DNA from: Prevotella bivia DSM 20514
Lineage (GTDB): Bacteria; Bacteroidota; Bacteroidia; Bacteroidales; Bacteroidaceae
DNA length: 64,000 nucleotides
Assembly (NCBI RefSeq): GCF_000262545.1
Contig: NZ_JH660660.1
Location: forward strand, 1,918,185 to 1,982,184
Reading direction: 5' to 3'
This document shows, one piece after another, positions 37,196-45,512 of the stretch (positions are counted from its first letter, which is position 1; the number at the start of each line of letters is the position of its first letter). The notes beneath the pieces are model-generated. The model did no database searches and was not told the DNA's origin. It worked only from the letters and a program-made list of their open reading frames with translations. Position numbers and translations under genes: made by a program.

Positions 37196-38650
37196 ATGAA
37201 AAAATATAGTTTTTGTTTCGTTCTTATATTGATGCTATGTACATCATGTGATGATTTCATCTTTGGTAACATGCACATCAATTACAACGAAAACCCACTT
37301 GAACACAAAGAAGTACCACACAGCGGTGCGGATGCCATGGTTGACAGCTTGAAGAAAAAAGCTCCCTTTGGTGACGCCATGAACAATCCCGACCAAGATG
37401 GTGCATTCAACAACTGGGCTCGCTGCTTAGTAATGTTCAAAGAGGGACACTCACACGGAGATGAAAAATTTCATGGCAATTATGTTTACCCAGCAGCGCC
37501 ATGGAGACAAGAAGAATTTGTCATAGTAGAAAACAACTCACAAAAGTTTCCTACTGTAAAGGTGGAATGGGAAAAGAGTATTCAAACTGTTTTTGAAAAG
37601 AAGTTAGGCGCGCCTACTCCCCAGCAGCCTTACATTCGCCTTATAGGTGGAGATAAAAACCTTTGGGGTATATGCTTGTACTTCTTGGATAAAGATGGAA
37701 AGTTGCTTAACGATGAGATATATAAGCACTCTGATGAGTATCAAATATTCTTTACCATCAGTGACGTAGATGATAAAGGTAACCCATACAAGATCGAAGA
37801 CTGTAGAGGTACATGGGAAGCTGACAAAAATGGGAAAGATGGCAAAGTAGGTGAGCATCCTGTCGTATCGCCTTATTTCGAAGGAGTAGATAAGAACGAA
37901 AGTTTAGGTCACGATATCTTCATGCGTAGACAAAATGCAACCAAGAATTTGTTTGAATATGCCTACCGTGACACATGGCATCAGAATGCCATGGCTGACG
38001 GTATGCGCGAGTTTTACAACATTAGGTTGCTGCCACCCCTTGCTGCCACCGATGCTAATTCATGCGTTTCCTATGACAAGGACTGTGTAGGACTAAAAGG
38101 ACATATCAACTTTTACTATGAGGCTAACGAGCCTACCTCTAACTTTAGACCTGAAATAGATCCACGATATGGGGCTGGAGCGAAAGACACATGGCCTTTC
38201 ATGGTAAAAGGTTTTTCCGGTGAGCCGGTAGCATATAGCCGTACTTCATACATATTGCCCAAATTCTATCTTTCCGTAAGAGTTATGAAATGTCAAAAGG
38301 GAAAAAAGGCATATATTCCTAAGGCTACCATTGCCAACAAGGAGCTAGACTATGCTGGATATTGGGATTGGATGAAGAGCGAAAAAGCCTGCGCACCATT
38401 CTATAATCCTTTCTGGCAATCGAAGAATACGACCCTTGAGGTTCCTGAATGGAAAGAGCTTATACGCTTTAATATACCTATCAAGGTGTATTGTAATAGG
38501 TTCGATTCCGATCCGACAAACGTATCACCAGCAGAGCCATATTATTTCTACTTAGGCAAAGAGATTGGATTAACAGGAAAACAAGCATACGAAGCGAGCC
38601 AAAATGTTAAAACGCATGGCTTTGGCGCTTTTGGCAACTGGTTCCTCTAA
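37196..38650 (+). CDS. receptor-associated lipoprotein, paralogue A2 (histidine-rich motif)
   Basis: 484 residues with lipobox LMLCTSC near residue 18. It aligns with the previous gene: KEGHSHGDEKFHG against GKGHSQIY, LWGICLYFLDKDG and YQIFFTI against YYGLELTYYG and HQHFFTI, and LFEYAYRDTW against LFTYRYRDTD. The EGHSHGDEKFHG segment has three histidines within ten residues and suggests metal binding. The 165-bp gap before it holds no clear promoter. Function unknown; likely part of the receptor system. Confidence 0.8.
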   Translation: MKKYSFCFVLILMLCTSCDDFIFGNMHINYNENPLEHKEVPHSGADAMVDSLKKKAPFGDAMNNPDQDGAFNNWARCLVMFKEGHSHGDEKFHGNYVYPAAPWRQEEFVIVENNSQKFPTVKVEWEKSIQTVFEKKLGAPTPQQPYIRLIGGDKNLWGICLYFLDKDGKLLNDEIYKHSDEYQIFFTISDVDDKGNPYKIEDCRGTWEADKNGKDGKVGEHPVVSPYFEGVDKNESLGHDIFMRRQNATKNLFEYAYRDTWHQNAMADGMREFYNIRLLPPLAATDANSCVSYDKDCVGLKGHINFYYEANEPTSNFRPEIDPRYGAGAKDTWPFMVKGFSGEPVAYSRTSYILPKFYLSVRVMKCQKGKKAYIPKATIANKELDYAGYWDWMKSEKACAPFYNPFWQSKNTTLEVPEWKELIRFNIPIKVYCNRFDSDPTNVSPAEPYYFYLGKEIGLTGKQAYEASQNVKTHGFGAFGNWFL

Positions 38651-38707
38651 TTCATACAATTATTATAAACAACAAAAAATATCAAAACAAATAAACAAAA
38701 CAAGGAT

Positions 38708-40093
38708 ATGAAAAAAATAAATTATACCTTGATATTAGCCTTTATGGCTTTATCATCTCTATTCACAGCATGCCAGAGAAATGGCGATATGCCAGACAGA
38801 ACTGATGCTAATTCAACAGTAGACCACCTCATTTTCAAAGAAGTCTTTTACATTGGTTACTGCACTTATAGGGATTTGTCTTCCTACGGCATCAAAAGCC
38901 TATATAGCAGATACGAGGATGCCAACTATCTAGTGATATACAATCCTACCAACCAACCGATATCACTTGAGAATATGGCACTTGCTTGTCATGTTGTCGA
39001 CCCAAGTATCCAATATTCACTCCAAAAAGAAGGTAATGGAGATTTCACAAAGCGATACTATGGCATTGGAGGTATGTCGTACTTCCCCAACGACCCTGTA
39101 ACAAAAAAGCCACATATCATACAGCCTGGTGACAGTGTCATCGTAGTGAAATATGCGTGCGATCACAAGAAGAAATTCCTTGCCGAGAATGAGACTACAG
39201 AAGAAGAGGCAAAGAAAAACTACTATGGCTGGGAGGCTCTGCCCGACTACAGCAAACTTCCAAAGGACAAAACCTTTGAATTGTGCAACCAGCATGAACT
39301 GGAAAACGGAATGTATGACCCTAACGACAAATTTGACAACAAGGATATTCCAAATATGCGTGACCTTGTTTTGGGGAATGAACTTCCATTTACGGGACCA
39401 AGTCAGAGTATGCGCATAGCTTTAGTGAAGCTCCCTGATGGCGATGCATCCAAGCCTCATACCAAAGACGAAAACGGATTTTATCCTGACGAATCGCCAC
39501 GCTCTCGCTCCAATTGGTATCATCTATATGATTTGTATGGAACCGAGCAGGACAAAATTAATGACGAGACGGATCCGCTGAAGAAAAGAGAACTGGAAAA
39601 GAACAGAAAATACCCAACGGCATACTGGCACATGATATATAACACAACTGGTATGGGAGGCTTCTATGTTGCTGAGCTGAATTACAATTGGGTTGTCGAC
39701 TTCCTTACTATTTGCCCTTCGACAGAGAAGAAAATGGACTTGCTGACAGGACCAAGCTCTGTAACTGTATATGATGCAACAGGACGCCCCATAATGGAAG
39801 GAACAGAAGAAAAGAAAGAAAAAGTATGGTGGTACGACAGAGGAACAGCAAGTGTCTGCAATCGGATATTTACAAGTAGTGACTTTTCTAATTCCTCATT
39901 CGATCCCTCGCAATTACAAGGTGCACTGATTCGTCGTACCAACGGAAAGGGATTTGTAGCCGAAATGAGTTCTGCACTGAACTACACGAAAGGTGTGCCG
40001 TCACTCAGCAGACGCGACAGCAAGGGCAAGCCGTTAGACATGACCGCATACTGGAAGGTTAACTCCATTAATGCACGTGCCAAGAAGAAATAA
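38708..40093 (+). CDS. receptor-associated lipoprotein, DUF4876-like, paralogue B1
   Basis: 461 residues with lipobox LFTAC near residue 21. The region IFKEVFYIGY followed by YNPTNQPISLENMALAC resembles the DUF4876 domain, which is found beside TonB receptors in Bacteroidota. The next gene is a clear paralogue with YNPTDHDISLENMALAL. The fold near that motif looks like a lamin-tail or immunoglobulin-like beta domain with an ordered list of structural features (residue 70-90 region), but that is inference. 58 bp after the previous gene. Confidence 0.78.
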   Translation: MKKINYTLILAFMALSSLFTACQRNGDMPDRTDANSTVDHLIFKEVFYIGYCTYRDLSSYGIKSLYSRYEDANYLVIYNPTNQPISLENMALACHVVDPSIQYSLQKEGNGDFTKRYYGIGGMSYFPNDPVTKKPHIIQPGDSVIVVKYACDHKKKFLAENETTEEEAKKNYYGWEALPDYSKLPKDKTFELCNQHELENGMYDPNDKFDNKDIPNMRDLVLGNELPFTGPSQSMRIALVKLPDGDASKPHTKDENGFYPDESPRSRSNWYHLYDLYGTEQDKINDETDPLKKRELEKNRKYPTAYWHMIYNTTGMGGFYVAELNYNWVVDFLTICPSTEKKMDLLTGPSSVTVYDATGRPIMEGTEEKKEKVWWYDRGTASVCNRIFTSSDFSNSSFDPSQLQGALIRRTNGKGFVAEMSSALNYTKGVPSLSRRDSKGKPLDMTAYWKVNSINARAKKK

Positions 40094-40151
40094 GAGTTGA
40101 GGTGTACAAGAATAATTAACTAAGAATCATTAATATAAAAAAGACAAACAA

Positions 40152-41258
40152 ATGAAGAAGATGATGCTATGCGCATTGGCAACAATTGCGCTTTTCGTAA
40201 ACTGTACTCGTAACGGAGAACCAGAAGAAAAGAAAAATACCGCTGAGACAGAAAGCGCAGACCTGATTATCAAAGACATTTACTATGCTGGAGACTTCGT
40301 GGAGAACCCTTACGGCAATAAAGCTGAAGAAACGGATGACAAGTTTATTTCCGTCTACAACCCTACCGACCATGACATAAGTCTTGAGAATATGGCTCTG
40401 GCACTATGTCAGTACAACGCCGTAGACAAAGTCAACTTTGAAAAGCCTAATTGCGATTATAGACAGAAAGCATTTGGCGTTTCCAACATAATTGGTTTCC
40501 CAAAAGATAAAAGTGGCATGCCATATACCGTAAAAGCAGGCAAAACTATTGTTATTGCCATGAGAGCCATCAATCATGCGGAAGGATACAAGAAGTATTT
40601 GAAAGAGAATGACGAAGATCCAGCTAAATATAAAGGTATCGAAAAACTGATCGACCTTTCCAAAGCCGACTTTGAATGGGGACAGAATGCTACCGAAAAT
40701 GTTCCACACATGACATTCCTCTATTGTAAGGAAAACGACAAAGAACAGGAAAAACGAATGAAAGAGGACAAATCTAAAGTCGGAGTATGGGATGAAGACG
40801 ACGATGAGTATGTACCTTTCGGATTTGAGCGTAACTTCACCATTGCGCTGATACGTTTGGCAGAACCTATCAAGAAGATAAAAGAGAATATGAACAATGC
40901 CAAGGTAAATGAAGCGTTGCTAAAAGGAAACGAAGAGTCGACGGCAAAATATGGACGCTATGTTATGTGGAACGAGAGTGGACATCACTCACATTCACAA
41001 ATTCTCATGTTCTTACCTAACCAATGGGTTGTTGACGCCGTAAATGTAAGGTTTAACGGAACTTCTACAGAAAAAGAATTCCCGATATCGGGTACATTGG
41101 ACAAAGGTTGGAAAGGCGTTTACGACAAAGCTGACGACAAGTTAGAAGTAGGTGCAGGCAAGATGATTACTCGACATTTTGATGGAAAAAGATTATCCGA
41201 TACAAACAACTCATCGGTTGACTTTGAGGTAAAGAAAGTAGTTGTACCTACGAAATAA
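40152..41258 (+). CDS. receptor-associated lipoprotein, DUF4876-like, paralogue B2
   Basis: 368 residues, shorter sister of the preceding gene and 58 bp after it. Lipobox ALFVNC near residue 19. Shared landmarks are IIKDIYYAGDF, YNPTDHDISLENMALAL, a conserved FGVSNIIGFPKD matching YGIGGMSYFPND, and a central acidic, Lys-rich stretch (KENDKEQEKRMKEDK). The last about 90 residues of the sister are missing or divergent. It ends the receptor operon, 50 bp before an insertion-sequence remnant. Confidence 0.78.
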   Translation: MKKMMLCALATIALFVNCTRNGEPEEKKNTAETESADLIIKDIYYAGDFVENPYGNKAEETDDKFISVYNPTDHDISLENMALALCQYNAVDKVNFEKPNCDYRQKAFGVSNIIGFPKDKSGMPYTVKAGKTIVIAMRAINHAEGYKKYLKENDEDPAKYKGIEKLIDLSKADFEWGQNATENVPHMTFLYCKENDKEQEKRMKEDKSKVGVWDEDDDEYVPFGFERNFTIALIRLAEPIKKIKENMNNAKVNEALLKGNEESTAKYGRYVMWNESGHHSHSQILMFLPNQWVVDAVNVRFNGTSTEKEFPISGTLDKGWKGVYDKADDKLEVGAGKMITRHFDGKRLSDTNNSSVDFEVKKVVVPTK

Positions 41259-41308
41259 GAAGGCATGAGCATTATAAATGCCAGCCTTCTCTTACTAAAC
41301 TTCATAAA

Positions 41309-41498
41309 ATAACCTGAGTTCGGTATAAGAAATTCTTCAAAAAAGTTGTAGGAGTGGAATGTTTTTCGTATCTCTATACTTGATAATCAAAGTATTAACG
41401 AAAAATATCCACTCCTATGAATAGTACAAATTTAATAGTAATATTCTGTATTTTTGATTATTGCTGTCCGATAAAACTTTTTGATACTCTATAAATTT
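41309..41498 (+). mobile_element. insertion sequence remnant (IS982-like guess) with a 19-bp end motif
   Basis: Begins with ATAACCTGAGTTCGGTATA (41309-41327), which recurs inverted at 63776-63794. After an inverted repeat of about 20 bp (41350-41416 region), an ORF opens at 41417 with MNSTNLIVIFCIFDY, resembling the N-terminus of IS982-type transposases, and stops after 25 codons. The rest of the transposase is missing. The family name is from memory and uncertain. Confidence 0.5.
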
Positions 41499-41533
41499 AG
41501 GGCTGACTCCTTCATTAGGAATCAGCCCTTTTT
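41499..41533 (-). terminator. terminator between the island and ansA
   Basis: AGGGCTGA-CTCCT ... AGGA-ATCAGCCCT with a 5-base loop, then TTTTT on the plus strand. It lies 60 bp after the ansA stop and can end transcription from either side. Confidence 0.7.
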
Positions 41534-41592
41534 AGTTACTTTGTTACATATCCAAAGCATCAATGATGCTATTGAATAACGGACAGGAAAAA

Positions 41593-42636
41593 CTAAGCGC
41601 GAGGAATTGTTATTTCTCCAGCTATTGATCTATTCATATACTCTCGAATAGTTTTGGTATCAGTATAGTTAGCATGTAAGAACATAAGTTTTGTAATAGC
41701 TGCTTCTACAGTACTATCGTATCCACTGATAACATTGGCATCCTTTAGTTGGTATCCTGTATCGTATCTGTTCATTTCTACTTGACCACTAATACATTGA
41801 CTAATATTCACCACTGTAACTCCTTTGTCTGTAAGTTGTTTTAGAAGTTTCATAAGCCATGCTTGTTGTGGTGCATTGCCACTTCCGTATGATCTCATCA
41901 CAATACCATGTAGATCGGGTAAATCTAGGATATGATCGAAAATACCTTCCTTCATTCCGGGGAATAGCGATAGGACTGTAATATTATTATCCATTGCAGT
42001 GTGCGGGATCATAGGAAGGTCGTAATCGGGAGTTAAGATATTTTGAGTTTTAAAGTTGAAGTTAACGCCAGCTTCACATAGATGAGGATAGTTAAACGAA
42101 TTAAAAGCATTAAACTCTTCTGCATTTTGTTTTGTAGATCTATTTCCTCGTATAAGATGCCCACTGAAATAAATAGATACTTCTGGAACAATAGGTCTGC
42201 CATTGGGATAATATGAAGATGCTAGTTCGATGCTAGTCATTAAGTTTTCTTTTCCGTCAGTTCTCAATTGCCCAATAGGTAATTGAGATCCTGTTAAAAT
42301 AATAGGTTTGGTTAGATTTTCAAACATATAAGAAAGTGCTGATGCTGTGTATGACATCGTATCTGTACCGTGCAAGATAACAAAACCATCGTACTGTTCA
42401 TATTTTGTGGCAATAATTCTAACAAGTTTACCCCAGAATACAGGACTCATGTCAGATGAATCTATAGCTGGAATAAATTGATAAGTATCCACTTCTGTTG
42501 AAATCTGTTCAAATTCTGGTACATTTTCAACTAAATGGTTAAAGTCGAGTGGTTCTAAAGCACCTGTCTTTGGATTTCTACCCATTCCTATGGTGCCACC
42601 CGTGTAGATTAGTAAAACTTTGTTTGTCCTTTGCAT
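41593..42636 (-). CDS. ansA: type I L-asparaginase
   Basis: Cytoplasmic asparagine hydrolysis. From ATG 42636 (MQRTNKVLLIYTGGTIGMG) 347 residues; the longer frame adds 8 residues across the promoter. Catalytic landmarks are the threonine in TGGTIGMG, the HGTDTMSYTAS segment, and GSQLPIGQLRTD. Absence of a signal peptide indicates type I rather than the periplasmic type II. It is convergent with the accessory island and divergent from the Wza-like gene. Confidence 0.94.
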   Translation of the reverse strand: MQRTNKVLLIYTGGTIGMGRNPKTGALEPLDFNHLVENVPEFEQISTEVDTYQFIPAIDSSDMSPVFWGKLVRIIATKYEQYDGFVILHGTDTMSYTASALSYMFENLTKPIILTGSQLPIGQLRTDGKENLMTSIELASSYYPNGRPIVPEVSIYFSGHLIRGNRSTKQNAEEFNAFNSFNYPHLCEAGVNFNFKTQNILTPDYDLPMIPHTAMDNNITVLSLFPGMKEGIFDHILDLPDLHGIVMRSYGSGNAPQQAWLMKLLKQLTDKGVTVVNISQCISGQVEMNRYDTGYQLKDANVISGYDSTVEAAITKLMFLHANYTDTKTIREYMNRSIAGEITIPRA

Positions 42637-42657
42637 AATATTATAGTTTGATTTTTG

Positions 42658-42665
42658 CAAAAGTA
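42658..42665 (-). promoter_or_regulatory. -7 box (TACTTTTG) for ansA
   Basis: TAnnTTTG on the minus strand, 21 bp upstream of the ATG at 42636. Confidence 0.5.
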
Positions 42666-42740
42666 AGTAATTTATTCTATATTATCACAATGTTAGGTAT
42701 AAAAGTACTTTATTAGCTTGTGGTTGTGGAAAAATAGTAG

Positions 42741-42748
42741 TATTTTTG
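42741..42748 (+). promoter_or_regulatory. -7 box (TATTTTTG) for the Wza-like gene
   Basis: TAnnTTTG 43 bp upstream of the preferred ATG at 42792 and 13 bp upstream of the first ATG at 42762. Confidence 0.55.
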
Positions 42749-42791
42749 CATCATAAAAAATATGATATTAGTTTTTTGTACTACTATTAAA

Positions 42792-43577
42792 ATGAGAAAA
42801 ATTATTTATATATTCATAGCTGTTGTTATGATAGCAGTTATGGCTAGTTGTGGCTCTAGTAAGGGAGTAACCTACATGACCAATATCGACTCTATTAGTT
42901 TGACTCCTTCTAAAGGTCTTTATGATGCAAAGATAATGCCTAAAGATTTGCTTACCATTGGTGTTTACACTGTAAACCCTAATGCTTCTGCTCCTTTCAA
43001 TATAGATGGGCAACAAGGTACGGGTAGTACAACAACAAGCACTACAAAAGGTGGGTACTTAGTAAGTAATGATGGTTTCATAACTTTTCCAATTGTAGGC
43101 AAAGTTCATGTAGCAGGATTAACCAAAAATGAGTGTGAAGATTTGCTTAAAAGTAAAGTTCAACCATACTTAGCACGTACAGAAAACCCTGTAGTAACAG
43201 TGAAAATGGCTAGTTATCACGTAACCGTAACAGGTGAAGTGGGTAAGCCTAGTGTTATTCCTGTAGCAACAGAGAAGATTAATATCATGGAAGCTTTGAC
43301 ACAAGCAGGCGATTTGACGCTATATGGAAGACGTGATAATATCTTGCTTATTCGTGAAGATGCAACAGGAGAGAAACATTCTGTTCGTTTAAATTTGAAT
43401 GATGCAAATCTAATTAATTCACCTTATTATTATTTACAGCAGAACGATATTGTTTATGTAGAGCCAAATAAGGCCAAAGCTAAGGGGTCTAACCAAGGTC
43501 CTACATCAAAGGAGTGGATGACTTATACTGGCTTTGGATTAGGATTAGTAACAGCTATTATAGCTTTGTTAAGGTAA
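42792..43577 (+). CDS. polysaccharide export lipoprotein, Wza/BexD-like (Poly_export + SLBB)
   Basis: Outer-membrane channel component for capsule or exopolysaccharide export. From ATG 42792 261 residues. Lipobox VMASC at about residue 20. The Poly_export region runs DAKIMPKDLLTIGVYTVN, with VSNDGFITFPIVGKVHVAGLT, then an SLBB-like segment (VTVTGEVGKPSVI, EALTQAGD) and a C-terminal hydrophobic helix that would cross the outer membrane. A first ATG at 42762 gives ten more residues before the signal. Neither a Wzc kinase nor glycosyltransferases are adjacent; glmS follows after 25 bp. Confidence 0.9.
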   Translation: MRKIIYIFIAVVMIAVMASCGSSKGVTYMTNIDSISLTPSKGLYDAKIMPKDLLTIGVYTVNPNASAPFNIDGQQGTGSTTTSTTKGGYLVSNDGFITFPIVGKVHVAGLTKNECEDLLKSKVQPYLARTENPVVTVKMASYHVTVTGEVGKPSVIPVATEKINIMEALTQAGDLTLYGRRDNILLIREDATGEKHSVRLNLNDANLINSPYYYLQQNDIVYVEPNKAKAKGSNQGPTSKEWMTYTGFGLGLVTAIIALLR

Positions 43578-43602
43578 ACGATATAATATTTAACATCATA
43601 TT

Positions 43603-45450
43603 ATGTGTGGAATTGTAGGCTACTTAGGTACACAGCGAGAGGCTTATCCTATACTTATAAAAGGCTTAAAGCGGCTAGAGTATAGAGGATATGATAGTGC
43701 TGGTGTTGCATTGATAAATGAAAGCAATACTCTCAGTGTCTTTAAAGCTAAAGGTAAGGTTTCTGATTTAGAAAACTTTTGTAGTGAAAAAGATATTACA
43801 GGTTCTATAGGTATAGCACATACTCGTTGGGCTACTCATGGAGAGCCATCTTCGATGAACGCACACCCTCATTATTCTCAATCGAATAATTTAGCTATTA
43901 TTCATAATGGAATTATTGAAAATTATGCCGAAATAAAGCATAATCTTCAAGATAAAGGAGTGAAATTCCGCTCAGAAACAGATACAGAAGTATTAGTACA
44001 ATTAATAGAATATATTCAAATAAAGAAAGACTTAGATCTGCTAACGGCTGTTCAGATAGCTCTACATCAAGTAATAGGTGCTTATGCAATTGCTATTCTT
44101 GATAAGCGCCATCCTGACACTATTATAGCGGCTCGTAAGCAAAGCCCTTTAGTTGTAGGTATTGGAGAGAACGAGTTTTTCTTAGGTTCTGATGCTAGTC
44201 CTATTATAGAGTATACGGATCAAGTAGTATATCTTGATGACGAGAATATCGCTGTTATGAAGCTTGGTGAACCTTTGAAGGTTGTAAGTGTTCTTAATGA
44301 GAAGCTTTCACCAGAGATAAAGACAGTAGATATTGAGCTTGGTCAGATAGAAAAAGGTGGATACCCACACTTTATGCTTAAAGAAATCTTTGAGCAACCT
44401 AGCTGCTTAACTAATTGTATGCGTGGTCGTGTAAACATAGAACATACTAATGTTACGCTAAGTGCGTTGATCGATTATCGTGAGCAGCTACTCAATGCGA
44501 AGAGAATTATAATAGTTGCTTGTGGCACTAGTTGGCATGCAGGATTGATAGGTAAGCAAACTATTGAAACATTTTGTAGGGTTCCTGTTGATGTGGAATA
44601 TGCTAGCGAGTTCCGTTATCGCAATCCAGTAGTGAGTAAGGATGATGTTGTCATCGCTATTTCTCAAAGTGGAGAAACAGCAGACACCCTTGCAGCGGTG
44701 GAACTTGCTAAATCGAAAGGCGCATTTATCTATGGTATATGTAACGCAATTGGTTCAAGCATAGCTCGTGCGACAGATACGGGAACTTATATCCATGTAG
44801 GTCCAGAAATAGGTGTTGCCTCTACAAAGGCTTTTACAGGTCAGGTTACAGTCTTAACAATGTTTGCTCTCGCTTTTGGACATATGAAAGGATCTTTGAA
44901 GCGTGATGAATATGTGAAGATTGTTGAAGCGTTATCTGATATACCGTCAAAGATAGAAGAAGTGTTAAAGGTCAATAATCAAGTTGCCGATTTAGCTCGT
45001 ATATTTACTTATGCTCGCAATTTCCTTTATCTTGGTCGTGGTTTTACTTATCCCGTAGCCCTAGAAGGGGCTTTGAAGTTAAAGGAAATTTCATATATTC
45101 ATGCAGAGGGATACCCTGCTGCTGAAATGAAACATGGACCAATAGCTTTAATCGACTCAGATATGCCAGTTGTTACTATTGCTACGCACAATGTAATGTA
45201 TGAAAAAGTGCGAAGCAATATTCAAGAAATTAAGGCACGACAAGGTTATGTTATCGCTTTAGTGTCAAAAGGCGATACAACGGTGTCTAAAATAGCTGAT
45301 GCTATTATTGAGTTGCCAGACACCTTAGAGTGTTTAGAGCCATTAGTCGCAACTATTCCGTTACAATTATTGGCTTACCATATTGCAGTCTGTAAAGGCA
45401 AAGATGTTGATCAACCAAGAAACTTAGCAAAGTCAGTTACCGTTGAATAG
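43603..45450 (+). CDS. glmS: glutamine--fructose-6-phosphate aminotransferase GlmS
   Basis: Makes glucosamine-6-phosphate, the entry to UDP-GlcNAc for peptidoglycan, lipid A and polysaccharides. 615 residues. N-terminal glutaminase with the catalytic Cys2 in MCGIVGYLG and HTRWATHG, then two SIS domains with SQSGETADTLAA and the C-terminal LAKSVTVE. Length is normal. It lies 25 bp after the Wza-like gene, and its stop lies inside a terminator hairpin. Confidence 0.97.
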   Translation: MCGIVGYLGTQREAYPILIKGLKRLEYRGYDSAGVALINESNTLSVFKAKGKVSDLENFCSEKDITGSIGIAHTRWATHGEPSSMNAHPHYSQSNNLAIIHNGIIENYAEIKHNLQDKGVKFRSETDTEVLVQLIEYIQIKKDLDLLTAVQIALHQVIGAYAIAILDKRHPDTIIAARKQSPLVVGIGENEFFLGSDASPIIEYTDQVVYLDDENIAVMKLGEPLKVVSVLNEKLSPEIKTVDIELGQIEKGGYPHFMLKEIFEQPSCLTNCMRGRVNIEHTNVTLSALIDYREQLLNAKRIIIVACGTSWHAGLIGKQTIETFCRVPVDVEYASEFRYRNPVVSKDDVVIAISQSGETADTLAAVELAKSKGAFIYGICNAIGSSIARATDTGTYIHVGPEIGVASTKAFTGQVTVLTMFALAFGHMKGSLKRDEYVKIVEALSDIPSKIEEVLKVNNQVADLARIFTYARNFLYLGRGFTYPVALEGALKLKEISYIHAEGYPAAEMKHGPIALIDSDMPVVTIATHNVMYEKVRSNIQEIKARQGYVIALVSKGDTTVSKIADAIIELPDTLECLEPLVATIPLQLLAYHIAVCKGKDVDQPRNLAKSVTVE

Positions 45451-45465
45451 CGGCTAACTGACTTT
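45429..45465 (+). terminator. terminator overlapping the glmS stop codon
   Basis: AAAGTCAGTTA / TAACTGACTTT, perfect 11-bp stem with a 15-base loop that contains the glmS stop codon at 45448-45450, followed by TGTCTTAA. It is weak in T-run and may only partly stop transcription into the next gene. Confidence 0.6.
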
Positions 45466-45512
45466 TGTCTTAATACACTCATAATAATAAATATAGAAGA
45501 TTATCATTTTAG

